Source of the DNA: Arthrobacter sulfonylureivorans
GTDB lineage: Bacteria; Actinomycetota; Actinomycetes; Actinomycetales; Micrococcaceae
Reading direction: 5' to 3'
Length of the DNA stretch: 64,000 nt
NCBI GenBank assembly: GCA_004000035.1
Contig: RJAE01000001.1
Span: 303,729-367,728 of the forward strand
Below, piece by piece: positions 8,972-17,615 of this stretch (position 1 is its first letter; every line of letters starts with the position of its first letter). The notes under the pieces were generated by a model that worked only from the letters and a program-made list of their open reading frames with translations, did no database searches and was not told the DNA's origin. Position numbers and translations under genes: made by a program.

Positions 8972-9472
8972 ATGACAGAGCAGAGGCAACCCGCCGGAGA
9001 CCACGGCGGGTTGCCTTCCGCTTTTAGCCAACCTGGCCAGGCGCCGGCACGGCGTGAAGCACGACGGCGGCGTCCCCCTTTCCAGGGCTGGGGCACCGCT
9101 GTCTTCGGAGCGGTGGTGACGGCGGTCGCTGGGACGGCCCTGCACTCACAGATTCTCTATGCAGCGGACGCCAGCTATCCGTGGGGAGCCGCGACGGCTC
9201 TGCTGTTCGCCCTGGCGGTGATGGTTTGGGCCGGGCTCAAGGCGCGCAATGTGCTGGTAGCCGGGCTGACCGGTGTTCTCGCGTACGTCCTCGTTGGCCT
9301 GATGGCCTTGGCTCCGGGAACCGAGCCTCTGATTGTCACGGGGACGTCCGCTGCGGTGGAATTGCCGATTGCCGTGGCCGGCCGGATCTGGATGATCGGG
9401 CTGGTCCCGGCCACGCTGGCGGCGATGCTGGTCTGCATCTGGGCACTCAAACCGCGGCGGGCGAAAGCCTGA
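8972..9472 (+). CDS. Small polytopic membrane protein (DUF6113-like)
   Basis: Protein of about 166 residues with a hydrophilic Arg/Pro-rich N-terminus (~1-45) and about four hydrophobic segments (TAVFGAVVTAVAGTALH, WGAATALLFALAVMVWAG, LVAGLTGVLAYVLVGLMAL, IWMIGLVPATLAAMLVCIW), ending KPRRAKA. Similar small membrane proteins (DUF6113) often sit near typA/mshB/fdxA in actinobacteria, as far as I recall; function unknown. ATG at 8972 is 10 bp after typA, but a terminator-like hairpin at 8985-9015 falls inside its first codons. Translation could instead begin at TTG 9011, which would remove only the hydrophilic lead. Confidence 0.68.
   Translation: MTEQRQPAGDHGGLPSAFSQPGQAPARREARRRRPPFQGWGTAVFGAVVTAVAGTALHSQILYAADASYPWGAATALLFALAVMVWAGLKARNVLVAGLTGVLAYVLVGLMALAPGTEPLIVTGTSAAVELPIAVAGRIWMIGLVPATLAAMLVCIWALKPRRAKA
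8985..9015 (+). terminator. Terminator-like hairpin after typA
   Basis: A perfect 12-bp stem (GGCAACCCGCCG at 8985-8996, complement at 9004-9015) with a 7-nt loop is followed by TTCCGCTTTT. It is well placed to stop typA transcripts, although it lies inside the annotated start of the next gene. Confidence 0.5.
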
Positions 9473-9515
9473 TTCCGTCCGGCCGAGGCCTCATCCGTCC
9501 GCGGTCGGGAGGGTG

Positions 9516-10010
9516 TCAGTTGGCCGTTTGGTCCAGATGGTGGGCCAGGAAGATTGAGGTTGCGGTTCCGTCCTCGTCGGCGGGTAACATTGCGTATTCC
9601 TCAAAGATTGCGCGGATCTTCGCCAGCATCTCCTTGCGGTGCGCGTCGTTGAGCTTGATGCCCATCCGCGTCGTTTCGATCTCGTCCGGGGCCAGGCCCT
9701 CGATCTCCTGCAGGAAGGTCTCCACCAACACGGGTGCCGCGTCCGGCATCTTGGCGCCCCAGGACATCCGGGTGGCGCGGTAGGGGACTTCCTTGGCGCC
9801 CCGGTTGCCCTTGCGCGGTTCTTCGGCCTCCAAGAAGCCGGTATTGAGCAGCGTGCGCACATGGTGCAGCGACGTAGCGGGATTCAGGCCGAGCAGCTCC
9901 GCAAGCTCCTTGTTGGTCCGGGACCGGTGCAGGCAGAGCCGGAGAATACGCAGCCTGACCGGCGAGCTGAGCGCCCGCCCGGTGGCTTGCAGGTCCTGAT
10001 CCGTAGGCAT
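9516..10010 (-). CDS. ArsR-type winged-helix transcriptional regulator
   Basis: DNA-binding regulator of about 164 residues. The N-terminal 80 residues form a winged helix: ALSSPVRLRILRLCLHRSRTNKELAELLGLNPATSLHHVRTLLNTGFLEAEE, with the recognition helix around NPATSLHHVRTL. The second half (TRMSWGAKMPDAAPVLVETFLQEIEGL, LNDAHRKEMLAKIRAIFEEYA) resembles the effector/dimer domain of the ArsR/HTH_20 regulators that lack metal-binding cysteines. ATG at 10010 is chosen; ATG at 10031 and further upstream starts are in frame. Its target is unknown. The typA-side neighbour converges on it. Confidence 0.8.
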   Translation of the reverse strand: MPTDQDLQATGRALSSPVRLRILRLCLHRSRTNKELAELLGLNPATSLHHVRTLLNTGFLEAEEPRKGNRGAKEVPYRATRMSWGAKMPDAAPVLVETFLQEIEGLAPDEIETTRMGIKLNDAHRKEMLAKIRAIFEEYAMLPADEDGTATSIFLAHHLDQTAN

Positions 10011-10260
10011 GAATCCAGCATACGTCACCATCGGCAGAATGATTGACGTTCCCCAATCGCTGACGGACACTTTGACGGAGTGATCGAGCTTGCTGCCCCG
10101 CATGCTGTCGTCGCCACCGCGGAAGCCGAACCTTCCGCGTTGACGGAAGCACCGCCGTCGTTATAGCGGGACACGAACGCCGCCGCCTTCCGGTCCGCCC
10201 CCAAACCATCAGCCAATCGGGGGTCCAGATCGGCCAGCTGGCCATGCGGTGCTCAGACAG

Positions 10261-10521
10261 CTACGAGGGTAGACGGCCTGCCCGCGGACCGCGCCGCGGC
10301 GGGGCGGGCGGAACCTGCTTGGCTGCCGTCACTGCGGACAACTGAACAACGACGTCGCCGCGCCGCGCCGTCCTGACCGTGCAGGTCTCGGCATCCGCGG
10401 CCAGCAGTTCGCCGAGCGCGTCCGTCAACCCGCCCTCTATCCGGTAGCGGACCACCACCCGCGTTCCGGGCGCGGCCGAGGCCAGAAACGAGACAGGAGC
10501 TGAAGGAGTAGCGGGTATCAC
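10261..10521 (-). CDS. Stand-alone SH3-like domain protein (Rv0428c N-terminal type)
   Basis: Protein of 86 residues with the pattern GTRVVVRYRIEGGLTDALGELLAADAETCTVRTARRGDVVVQLSAVTAAKQVPPAP. From memory this is the small beta-barrel (SH3-like) domain found at the N-terminus of some actinobacterial GNAT acetyltransferases such as Rv0428c. Here it ends right after the domain in a short Pro/Arg tail (RRGPRAGRLPS) with no acetyltransferase attached. GTG at 10521 has AGGAT seven bases upstream. It is divergent from fdxA. The 250 bp downstream contain no convincing gene. Confidence 0.65.
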   Translation of the reverse strand: MIPATPSAPVSFLASAAPGTRVVVRYRIEGGLTDALGELLAADAETCTVRTARRGDVVVQLSAVTAAKQVPPAPPRRGPRAGRLPS

Positions 10522-10612
10522 GTGACCATCCTAGGGGTGCGGCCTCCGGCTGGGGAGATAATGGTCCCAAGCGATACGCTTGGGCTAACTGTTCAGAAAG
10601 GTGCTGACGGAC

Positions 10613-10936
10613 GTGACGTACGTAATCGCACAGCCGTGCGTGGATGTAAAAGACAAGGCATGTATTGAAGAATGCCCCGTGGACTGTATCTATGAAGGTG
10701 AACGGTCCCTCTACATCCATCCGGATGAATGCGTCGACTGCGGTGCGTGCGAACCGGTGTGCCCGGTGGAAGCAATCTACTACGAGGATGACACTCCCGA
10801 GGAGTGGGCCGACTACTACAAGGCGAACGTGGAGTTCTTCGACGACCTGGGCTCCCCGGGCGGTGCTGCCAAGCTGGGCAACACACACAAGGACCACCCG
10901 CTGATCGCTGCGCTGCCGCCGCAGAACCAAGACTGA
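10613..10936 (+). CDS. fdxA: 7Fe ferredoxin FdxA ([3Fe-4S][4Fe-4S])
   Basis: Small soluble electron carrier of 107 residues. The cluster motifs are visible: C-V-D-V-K-D-K-A-C-I-E-E-CP near the N-terminus, with a seven-residue gap as in the 3Fe-4S type, and CVDCGACEPVCP for the 4Fe-4S cluster. The long acidic C-terminal tail is typical of actinobacterial FdxA. GTG at 10613 gives the canonical MTYVIAQPCVDVKDKACIEE; an upstream GTG at 10601 would add four residues. AGAAAGG lies upstream. dapC starts six bases after the stop, so the two are probably co-transcribed. Confidence 0.95.
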   Translation: MTYVIAQPCVDVKDKACIEECPVDCIYEGERSLYIHPDECVDCGACEPVCPVEAIYYEDDTPEEWADYYKANVEFFDDLGSPGGAAKLGNTHKDHPLIAALPPQNQD

Positions 10937-10941
10937 ACTCG

Positions 10942-12069
10942 ATGAGTTCTTTCGGCCTGCAACTGCCGGAGTACCCGTGGGATGCCATGGCGCCCTATGC
11001 GCAGAAGGCGGCAGAGCACCCCGGCGGCGCGGTGAATCTGTCCATCGGCACGCCGGTTGACCCCACCCCGGCCGTCATCCGCGAGGCATTGACCGCCGCC
11101 GCCGACGCGCCGGGCTATCCGACCACGCACGGCACCGCCGAGCTGCGTGAAGCGATAGCGGACTGGTTCGCCCGCCGTCGCAATGTGCCCGGCATGGACC
11201 CGGAAGCGATCATGCCCACCGTCGGGTCCAAGGAACTTGTCGCCTGGCTGCCCACACTGCTGGGGCTCGGCGCGGGCGACGTGGTGGTGCGGCCCGTCGT
11301 CGCCTATCCCACGTATGACATGGGCGCCATCCTGGCCGGCGCCACCCCGGTGGCCGCCGACAGCCTGGCGGACTTGGATGCGGAGACCAGAAGCCGGGTG
11401 AAGCTGGTGTGGGTCAACTCGCCGGGGAACCCCACCGGCATTGTCCGGGACCAGGACGAACTGCGCGCCCTGGTGGAGGACGCCCGGAAGCTGGGCGCCG
11501 TCGTCGCCTCCGACGAATGCTATGCGGAACTGGGCTGGGGCAGTTGGGACACCGCGCGCGGCGGACAGATTGTTCCCAGCGTGCTGGATCCCGCGGTGGC
11601 ACAGGGATCGCACCAGGGCCTGCTGTGCACTTATTCGCTCAGCAAACAATCGAACCTCGCCGGCTACCGGGCGGCTTTCCTGGCCGGCGACCCGGAGCTG
11701 ATGCCCAACCTGATCAACAGCCGCAAGCACGCGGGCATGATCGTGCCGTTCCCGGTGCAGGCCGCGATGCGGGCGGCGCTGCAGGACGATGCGCACGTGC
11801 AGGAGCAAAAGAACCTGTACCGGGGCCGGCGGGAGCGCCTGCTGCCGGCACTGGAGAAGTTTGGCCTGACGATCCACCATTCCGAGGCCGGGCTCTACCT
11901 CTGGGGAACTGCCGGGGAAGATACCTGGACAACGGTGGGCCGCTTTGCCGAACTGGGCCTTGTCATCGGTCCAGGGGTATTTTATGGCGACGCCGGAAAC
12001 GGCTACGTACGAGTGGCGCTGACCGGCAGCGACGAACGGATCGACGCCGCCGTCGAGCGGCTTTCCTGA
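10942..12069 (+). CDS. dapC: N-succinyldiaminopimelate aminotransferase DapC
   Basis: PLP-dependent class I/II aminotransferase of 375 residues that makes N-succinyl-LL-2,6-diaminopimelate in the succinylase branch of lysine and peptidoglycan precursor synthesis. Visible motifs: NLSIGTPVDPTP, YPTTHGTAELREAIADWF, NSPGNPTG (cofactor pocket), SDECYAELGW, and the PLP lysine in YSLSKQSNLAGYR. The start MSSFGLQLPEYPWD is the usual DapC beginning. It follows fdxA by six bases, a linkage common in actinobacteria. dapD and dapE are about 5 kb away. Confidence 0.95.
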   Translation: MSSFGLQLPEYPWDAMAPYAQKAAEHPGGAVNLSIGTPVDPTPAVIREALTAAADAPGYPTTHGTAELREAIADWFARRRNVPGMDPEAIMPTVGSKELVAWLPTLLGLGAGDVVVRPVVAYPTYDMGAILAGATPVAADSLADLDAETRSRVKLVWVNSPGNPTGIVRDQDELRALVEDARKLGAVVASDECYAELGWGSWDTARGGQIVPSVLDPAVAQGSHQGLLCTYSLSKQSNLAGYRAAFLAGDPELMPNLINSRKHAGMIVPFPVQAAMRAALQDDAHVQEQKNLYRGRRERLLPALEKFGLTIHHSEAGLYLWGTAGEDTWTTVGRFAELGLVIGPGVFYGDAGNGYVRVALTGSDERIDAAVERLS

Positions 12070-12231
12070 CCCCACGCAGGTGGCTGCTCACTGTGGATAC
12101 GAACAAAAATGTGAGTCGCGGATTAGATATATCGGTGACTGTGCAGGTAGCGTTTTACCCGAGTATGTGCATGCTCAGAGCCACAAGCGCCCGGCGTGCC
12201 GTTAGCTTCCAAACCTCCTGAAGGGGACTCA

Positions 12232-13515
12232 ATGACTGAGCAGACCGGTGCCACGCTGCACTTTGCCGGCGGCGAACTCGAACTTCCGCGGCTTAAGGCC
12301 GCCGAAGGCAATGACGGTTATGACGTATCCAAACTGCTGAAGCAGACGGGCGCGGTCACCTTCGACCCGGGGTTCATGAACACCGCGGCGACCACCTCCG
12401 CCATCACCTACATCGACGGCGACGCCGGCGTGCTCCGCTACCGCGGCTACCCGATCGAGCAGCTTGCCGAGCACTCGTCCTTCCTGGAAGTGTCCTACCT
12501 GCTGATCTACGGCGAGCTGCCCACTCCCACGGAGCTGGAAACCTTCGACCACAAGATCCGCCGCCACACGCTGCTGCATGAGGAGCTCAAGGGGTTCTTC
12601 GGTGGCTTCCCGCGCGACGCACACCCGATGCCCGTGCTGTCCTCCGCCGTCAGCGCGCTGTCCACCTTCTACCAGGACTCGCTGGATCCGTTTGATGACG
12701 AGCAGGTGGAACTGTCCACCATCCGCCTGATGGCGAAGCTGCCGGTGATCGCCGCCTACGCCCACAAGAAGTCCATCGGCCAGGCGCTGCTGTATCCGGA
12801 CAACTCCATGAACCTGGTGGAGAACTACCTGCGGCTCAGCTTCGGTTTGGCGGCCGAGCCCTACGAACTGGACCCGACCGTGGTCAAGGCGCTGGACCTG
12901 CTGCTGATCCTGCACGCGGACCACGAGCAGAACTGCTCCACGTCCACCGTGCGCCTGGTGGGCAGCTCGAACGCCAACATGTTCGCGTCCGTCTCCGCAG
13001 GCATCAACGCCCTGTTCGGACCGCTGCACGGCGGCGCCAACGAGGCCGTGCTGAACATGCTCCGCCAGATCCAGGCCAGCGGCCAGGCTCCGGAGCAGTT
13101 CATGGAGAAGGTCAAGAACAAGGAAGAAGGCGTGCGCCTGATGGGCTTCGGGCACCGCGTCTACAAGAACTACGATCCGCGCGCCCGCCTGGTGAAAGCC
13201 ACGGCGCACGAGATCCTGGGCAAGCTCGGCGGCAACGATGAGCTGCTGGACATTGCCATGCGCCTGGAAGAGAAGGCGCTGGCGGATGACTACTTCATCG
13301 AGCGCAAGCTGTACCCGAACGTGGACTTCTACACCGGCCTGATCTACAAGGCCATGGGCTTCCCGGAGAAGATGTTCACCGTGCTGTTCGCCATCGGCCG
13401 CCTGCCGGGTTGGATTGCGCAGTGGCGCGAGATGATCAAGGATCCGCAGACCAAGATCGGCCGCCCGCGCCAGTTGTACACGGGCGCCCAGGAGCGCCAG
13501 TACCCGGCCCGCTAA
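12232..13515 (+). CDS. gltA: Citrate synthase (hexameric type II)
   Basis: Condenses oxaloacetate and acetyl-CoA into citrate, the first step of the TCA cycle. At 427 residues it has the length of the large Gram-negative/actinobacterial form. Landmarks are the N-terminal beta segment (ATLHFAGGELELP), the RYRGYPIEQLAE core, catalytic HADHEQNCSTSTVR, GPLHGGANEAVL, FGHRVYKNYDPRA and the closing RPRQLYTG. ATG at 12232 has AAGGGGAC upstream. It stands alone: 160 bp of AT-richer leader before it, and a strong terminator 38 bp after the stop. Confidence 0.97.
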   Translation: MTEQTGATLHFAGGELELPRLKAAEGNDGYDVSKLLKQTGAVTFDPGFMNTAATTSAITYIDGDAGVLRYRGYPIEQLAEHSSFLEVSYLLIYGELPTPTELETFDHKIRRHTLLHEELKGFFGGFPRDAHPMPVLSSAVSALSTFYQDSLDPFDDEQVELSTIRLMAKLPVIAAYAHKKSIGQALLYPDNSMNLVENYLRLSFGLAAEPYELDPTVVKALDLLLILHADHEQNCSTSTVRLVGSSNANMFASVSAGINALFGPLHGGANEAVLNMLRQIQASGQAPEQFMEKVKNKEEGVRLMGFGHRVYKNYDPRARLVKATAHEILGKLGGNDELLDIAMRLEEKALADDYFIERKLYPNVDFYTGLIYKAMGFPEKMFTVLFAIGRLPGWIAQWREMIKDPQTKIGRPRQLYTGAQERQYPAR

Positions 13516-13552
13516 ACACCAAATAACGACGGCGGAGCCCCGCCTTAACCTC

Positions 13553-13590
13553 GACGGCCCCTGGAGCAATCCAGGGGCCGTCCGTTTGCT
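13553..13590 (+). terminator. Intrinsic terminator of the citrate synthase gene
   Basis: A perfect 12-bp stem (GACGGCCCCTGG at 13553-13564, complement at 13571-13582) with a 6-nt loop is followed by CGTTTGCTT. It sits 38 bp after the gltA stop. Confidence 0.8.
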
Positions 13591-13859
13591 TCAGGCGGAG
13601 ATCATCGACGCGCTTAGACACCTCGCTCGTGCCTCGCTCGGCGATGCGCGCTTACGATAATCCCCGCCTGCCGCACGTATCGATCAGTCAGTTGGCGTGG
13701 CCCGCGGACGAAAAAGCGCCGGTCGCGCCAGCTCAGGGATTCTCTGCCAGATCACCGGTTGCACCCTGACCCCGAGATGGACGCTATACCCTGACCTCGC
13801 CGCTCGCGCGGGCGGCCGCCCAGTCCGTGGGACGGCATCCCGGCGGTTGGCCGTCCGGG
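13591..13859. other. Gene-free gap between citrate synthase and galE
   Basis: The two converging genes are 344 bp apart and the terminator uses the first part. The remainder has small repeated words (CCTCGCTCG twice at 13621-13641; CCCTGACC twice near 13765-13797). The open frames are Arg/Ala/Pro-rich without ribosome sites. I see no gene or recognisable RNA here. Confidence 0.6.
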
Positions 13860-14873
13860 TCAGCTTGCGTAGCCGTTGGGGTTGTTCTTTTGCCAGCGCC
13901 AATGGTCCTCGCACATCTGCTCCAGCGTCTTGTTGGCGGACCAGCCGAGTTCGGCCAGCGCGGCCGAGGGATCGGCGTAGCTGACGGCGGCGTCGCCGGG
14001 GCGCCGGTCGGTCAGCTCGAAGGGGATCTCGAACCCTGCGGCCTTGCCGAACGCGGCAAGGACCTCCAGCACTGAGGACCCCTTGCCGGTGCCCAGGTTC
14101 CAGCGGCGCACTCCGGACCGTTGCGCGATGAAGTCCAGCGCGGCCAGATGCCCGGCGGCCAGGTCCATCACGTGGATGTAGTCGCGCACACCGGTGCCAT
14201 CCGGCGTCGGGTAATCGCTGCCGAACACCCGGACCTTGTCCCGGCGGCCCACGGCCACTTGGGCCACGAACGGCAGCAGGTTGTTCGGTACGCCGGTCGG
14301 GTCTTCGCCGATCCGTCCGGACTCATGGGCGCCCACCGGATTGAAGTAGCGCAGCAGGGCCACGTGCCAGCGCGGGTCGGAGGCGCCCAGATCGGACAGG
14401 ATGTCTTCGATCTGCTCCTTGGTCCTGCCATAGGGGTTGATCGCGTCCAGCGGCAACTTTTCGGTCAACGGGACTTCCTCGGTGGAACCGTAGACGGTGG
14501 CAGAGGAGCTGAAAACAATAGTGCGGACGTTGTGGGCCTCCATCGCCCGGAGCAGGTTCAGCGTTCCGCCCACATTGTTGTGGTAGTAATGCAGCGGTTT
14601 CTCAACGGACTCGCCCACGGCCTTCAGCCCGGCAAAGTGGATCACGGCGTCAACGTTTTCGGTCCCCAGCACACGGTCCAACGAAGACTCATCCAGGAGA
14701 TCAGCCTGGTAGAACCGTGCTTCCCTGCCTGAGAGTTGCTGGACCCGGCGCAGCGATTCCTCACTGGAATTGGCCAGATTGTCGAGCACCACTACGTCAT
14801 GGCCCGCCTCCAACAGGGAGAGGGTGGTGTGCGAGCCGATGAAGCCGGTTCCTCCGGTGACCAGAATTCTCAT
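13860..14873 (-). CDS. galE: UDP-glucose 4-epimerase
   Basis: NAD-dependent extended short-chain dehydrogenase of 337 residues that interconverts UDP-glucose and UDP-galactose for galactose use and cell-surface sugars. The Rossmann motif GGTGFIGSHT opens the protein. IHFAGLKAVGES, FSSSATVYGST (catalytic Ser/Thr region), the YGRTK catalytic Tyr-Lys pair, RYFNPVGAHESGRIGEDP and VRDYIHVMDLA are all typical GalE landmarks. ATG at 14873 gives MRILVTGG; the longer open frame upstream is not homologous. No other Leloir genes are adjacent. Confidence 0.95.
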   Translation of the reverse strand: MRILVTGGTGFIGSHTTLSLLEAGHDVVVLDNLANSSEESLRRVQQLSGREARFYQADLLDESSLDRVLGTENVDAVIHFAGLKAVGESVEKPLHYYHNNVGGTLNLLRAMEAHNVRTIVFSSSATVYGSTEEVPLTEKLPLDAINPYGRTKEQIEDILSDLGASDPRWHVALLRYFNPVGAHESGRIGEDPTGVPNNLLPFVAQVAVGRRDKVRVFGSDYPTPDGTGVRDYIHVMDLAAGHLAALDFIAQRSGVRRWNLGTGKGSSVLEVLAAFGKAAGFEIPFELTDRRPGDAAVSYADPSAALAELGWSANKTLEQMCEDHWRWQKNNPNGYAS

Positions 14874-15058
14874 GCCTACCAGCTTAGTAGCTGGCCTCAG
14901 TTTCCCCGGCCGCGTCCGCGGCAGGGTCCAGTGGAGCGGCTGGACAGCAAGGTCTAGAGTTGAGCTACCGGCAGCAGCCGAATCCTGTGCGTTAGACCGC
15001 GGCGGGAGCATTCCGGCTGCGCTGCTCTCGCCGCTACGAGCGAAAGGATGCGTACCGG

Positions 15059-15670
15059 ATGCACCATACAGGTGGACCGGGGTGGCGGGTCACCGCCGAC
15101 ACCTCAGGACATATGCTGCTGGCCCTGTATCTTCGAGACGTTGCCGACCTTGCCGGAGCCGGATCACCGGCGGTCTCACCCGTGTTGCCCACCGTCCGCA
15201 CCGCCGATCCACGCCAGCTGACCGCGCACGTTGGCGGTCCCTCGGCGTTGCGGGGCGAGTGGGAGCAGTGGTGGGAGGATCTGGTCCGTGAGCGCCCGGG
15301 AAACGCCGCCAAGCTCGCTCCACCATCGTTTCCGGCCTTTGCCGACAGCCCGGCCTTGCAGCGGCTCCTTCAAGCCCACTTCGGCGCAGCGATGAGTTGG
15401 TCACGCGCCAGGATGGCCGAGTATGGAAAGCTGGCGCAGGAGCGTGAAGCCAAGGGCAAGTCAGGGCTGATCAGCGAACTAATCCAGGACCGGGAGATGG
15501 AATTGGGGCGCGCGGCGCGGTCCTTCGAGTTGAAGCTGATCGAGCTGCCGCTGTGCGAGCCCCGCGCCTGGTTCGTGGAGCCGGACCGAATCCTGATGTC
15601 CCAGACGCTGATGGACGACGAGACCACCTTCCGCAGCTTTGTGCAGCCGATCGTTGAGCTGATGGTTTGA
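15059..15670 (+). CDS. Conserved-looking hypothetical protein
   Basis: Protein of 203 residues with no family I recognise. It looks soluble and mostly helical, rich in Trp/Arg/Glu in the middle (RGEWEQWWEDLVRER, HFGAAMSWSRARMAEYGKLAQEREAKGKSGLISELIQDREMELGR). It ends in a beta-rich part (FELKLIELPLCEPRAWFVEPDRILMSQTLMDDETTFRSFVQPIVELMV). ATG at 15059 has a purine-rich AAAGGA about 12 bases upstream. It lies between divergent galE and a converging membrane-anchored protein. The coding quality is like its neighbours, so I treat it as a real gene. Confidence 0.68.
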   Translation: MHHTGGPGWRVTADTSGHMLLALYLRDVADLAGAGSPAVSPVLPTVRTADPRQLTAHVGGPSALRGEWEQWWEDLVRERPGNAAKLAPPSFPAFADSPALQRLLQAHFGAAMSWSRARMAEYGKLAQEREAKGKSGLISELIQDREMELGRAARSFELKLIELPLCEPRAWFVEPDRILMSQTLMDDETTFRSFVQPIVELMV

Positions 15671-15684
15671 CTCCGCTCGTACGG

Positions 15685-16545
15685 TCAGGCCTCGGTGCCC
15701 TGCGCCACGGTCACCACCACGTAGCCGGTGTCGGTATCGGCGGCGACCCATGCGCCGTCGTCGCGCTGCCAGCTCAAACCCGCATAGGCGACCGATTCAA
15801 GGTCGAGTTGCTTCGCGGACGCGACGGCCCACTGGGCAACGGCCCATCCACGCTGATCGGCGGCGGCCACCCGGAGTTCGCGTCCGGCGACGGCCATGTC
15901 CAAACCGGGATGCACGGCAGCCAGCTGTGCCAGGACCGCAGTCGGGTCGCCGGTCGACTCGGCTTCCTTGAGCACGCAGTTCAGGGCGGCAGGGGAGTGG
16001 CCGGTCAGCGCCGAAGCAAAGGCCTTGGCTTCGGCCTCATGATCCGCGTAGGCCAGGGGATAGGCGCTGCGTTGCACCGTCTGGGCGGCATCGGTCACCG
16101 GCATCGACTCATAGTCTGGAACCTTTTCGAGCACCTCGTAAAACTTATTCGCCGCATACACCGGGTCCTGTACCTGCTCTTCGGTGCCCCAGCCTTGCGA
16201 CGGCCGCTGCTGGAACAGCCCGCGGGAGTCGGGGCCGGCCGCGTCGCCATAGTCGATATTGCGCAGCTTGGACTCCTGGATGGCCGTCGCCAAGGCAATC
16301 GACGCGGCGCGCGCAGGCAGCCCGCGCTCGATGGAGACTCCGGAGATCAGCGCGGCGTTCGCGGCCTGGTCCGGTGCCAGTTCAAAGGTGTCTGACCCAA
16401 CGACGGCGGTGCACCGCTCCCTGACCAGGGTTTGGTTCCGGTCAATGAAAGTGGCGGCGAAGTAGACGGCGCCGCCGACCAGGGCCAGCAGGACGAACAG
16501 GCTGACCAGGCTTCGTCTCCGGCGTATGCGCGCTGCCCTGGACAT
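15685..16545 (-). CDS. Membrane-anchored extracytoplasmic protein, possible lysozyme-like fold
   Basis: Protein of 286 residues. Positive residues (RAARIRRRRS) precede one hydrophobic segment (~12-34), so it is an N-terminally anchored exported protein or carries an uncleaved signal. The stretch AIQESKLRNIDYGDAAGPDSRGLFQQRPSQGWGTEEQVQDPVYAANKFYEVL resembles the region around the catalytic Glu of transglycosylase/lysozyme-like folds (an E followed by GLFQ). That makes a peptidoglycan-related role possible but unproven. Homologues in actinobacteria are usually unnamed. It lies downstream of dapD on the same strand with a 21-bp gap on its 5' side. Confidence 0.7.
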   Translation of the reverse strand: MSRAARIRRRRSLVSLFVLLALVGGAVYFAATFIDRNQTLVRERCTAVVGSDTFELAPDQAANAALISGVSIERGLPARAASIALATAIQESKLRNIDYGDAAGPDSRGLFQQRPSQGWGTEEQVQDPVYAANKFYEVLEKVPDYESMPVTDAAQTVQRSAYPLAYADHEAEAKAFASALTGHSPAALNCVLKEAESTGDPTAVLAQLAAVHPGLDMAVAGRELRVAAADQRGWAVAQWAVASAKQLDLESVAYAGLSWQRDDGAWVAADTDTGYVVVTVAQGTEA

Positions 16546-16566
16546 GGCGGTGGCGTCAGGATTCTG

Positions 16567-17538
16567 CTAGTTGGCGTGCAGGACGGCGTTGAGCTCGACG
16601 CTCTGGCCCTTGCGCGGCAGGACTTCCACTGCGCCGCTGGTGGAGTTGCGGCGGAACAGCAGACTGGACAGGCCGGAAAGCTCTACGGCCTTGACTTGGC
16701 GGTGGTCCCCGCTGGCCACGTCGAGGAGGCTGACCCGGGTGCCGGCGGTGACGTACAGGCCGGCCTCGACAACGCAATCGTCGCCGATGCTGATGCCGAC
16801 GCCGGAGTTGGCACCCAGCAAGACACGCTCGCCGATGCTGATCCGTTCCTTGCCGCCGCCGGAGAGCGTGCCCATGATCGAGGCGCCGCCGCCGATGTCG
16901 GAACCGTCCGCCACGATGACGCCCGCAGAGATGCGGCCTTCCACCATGGACGTGCCCAGCGTGCCGGCGTTGAAGTTGACGAAACCTTCATGCATCACGG
17001 TGGTGCCGGCGGCCAAATGCGCACCCAGGCGGACGCGGTCGGCATCAGCAATCCGCACGCCGGAAGGGACCACATAATCAACCATGCGGGGAAACTTGTC
17101 CACGCCGTAAACGGTGACTTGCCCGCGGCGGCGCAAACGGCGGCGAACGGATTCGAAGCCTTCCACGGCGCACGGACCGAAATTGGTCCACACCACATTG
17201 GCCAGTTGGCCGAAGACGCCGTCCATGTTCAGCGAGTTGGGTTCGACGAGGCGATGGGAGAGCAGGTGCAGGCGCAGATAGGCATCCGCGGTGTCCGCCG
17301 GAGGAGTGTCCAGGTCGATGCTGCGGCTGAGAACCTCAAGATGGGTGCCGCGGTCGGCGTCGGCGCCGTCGGCGGCATCGGCCGCAAGGTCGTTTTCGGC
17401 CTCCTGGCCGGCCGGCGGGGTACCCAAGGCGGGGGCTGGATACCAGACATCCAGGACGGTGCCGGTATCGGTGACGGTGGCCAAGCCGGTGCCATAGGCG
17501 GTGCGGGGCGCGGTTACAGCCGTGGTGCTCTCAGTCAT
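16567..17538 (-). CDS. dapD: Tetrahydrodipicolinate N-succinyltransferase DapD
   Basis: Acyltransferase of 323 residues, the longer actinobacterial DapD type, which succinylates tetrahydrodipicolinate using succinyl-CoA. The C-terminal half is a left-handed beta helix with hexapeptide repeats ([66 protein letters not shown]). The signatures [27 protein letters not shown] and [22 protein letters not shown] are DapD-like. ATG at 17538 gives [16 protein letters not shown]. It is divergent from dapE with a 77-bp gap, so the two probably share a regulatory region. Confidence 0.95.
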   Translation of the reverse strand: MTESTTAVTAPRTAYGTGLATVTDTGTVLDVWYPAPALGTPPAGQEAENDLAADAADGADADRGTHLEVLSRSIDLDTPPADTADAYLRLHLLSHRLVEPNSLNMDGVFGQLANVVWTNFGPCAVEGFESVRRRLRRRGQVTVYGVDKFPRMVDYVVPSGVRIADADRVRLGAHLAAGTTVMHEGFVNFNAGTLGTSMVEGRISAGVIVADGSDIGGGASIMGTLSGGGKERISIGERVLLGANSGVGISIGDDCVVEAGLYVTAGTRVSLLDVASGDHRQVKAVELSGLSSLLFRRNSTSGAVEVLPRKGQSVELNAVLHAN

Positions 17539-17615
17539 GGTTTCAAGTCTACCGAGCGCGCCTGACGCATCGGGTACGTTGAGGGCGCCGCGGGTCGGCT
17601 GGCTAAGCTGGGGAA

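Noticed and set aside
6997-9096. Very long open frame (699 codons) antisense to typA
   Set aside because: It mirrors the codon pattern of typA on the opposite strand, has no recognisable domain and no ribosome site. GC-rich third positions routinely keep antisense frames open.
10025-10245. Acetyltransferase remnant downstream of the SH3-like gene
   Set aside because: None of the minus-strand frames shows a GNAT motif; I keep only the possibility of decay as a finding.
12229-13569. 446-codon frame antisense to citrate synthase
   Set aside because: Same explanation: rich in His/Gln/Val/Arg with no fold or motif, fully covered by a certain gene.
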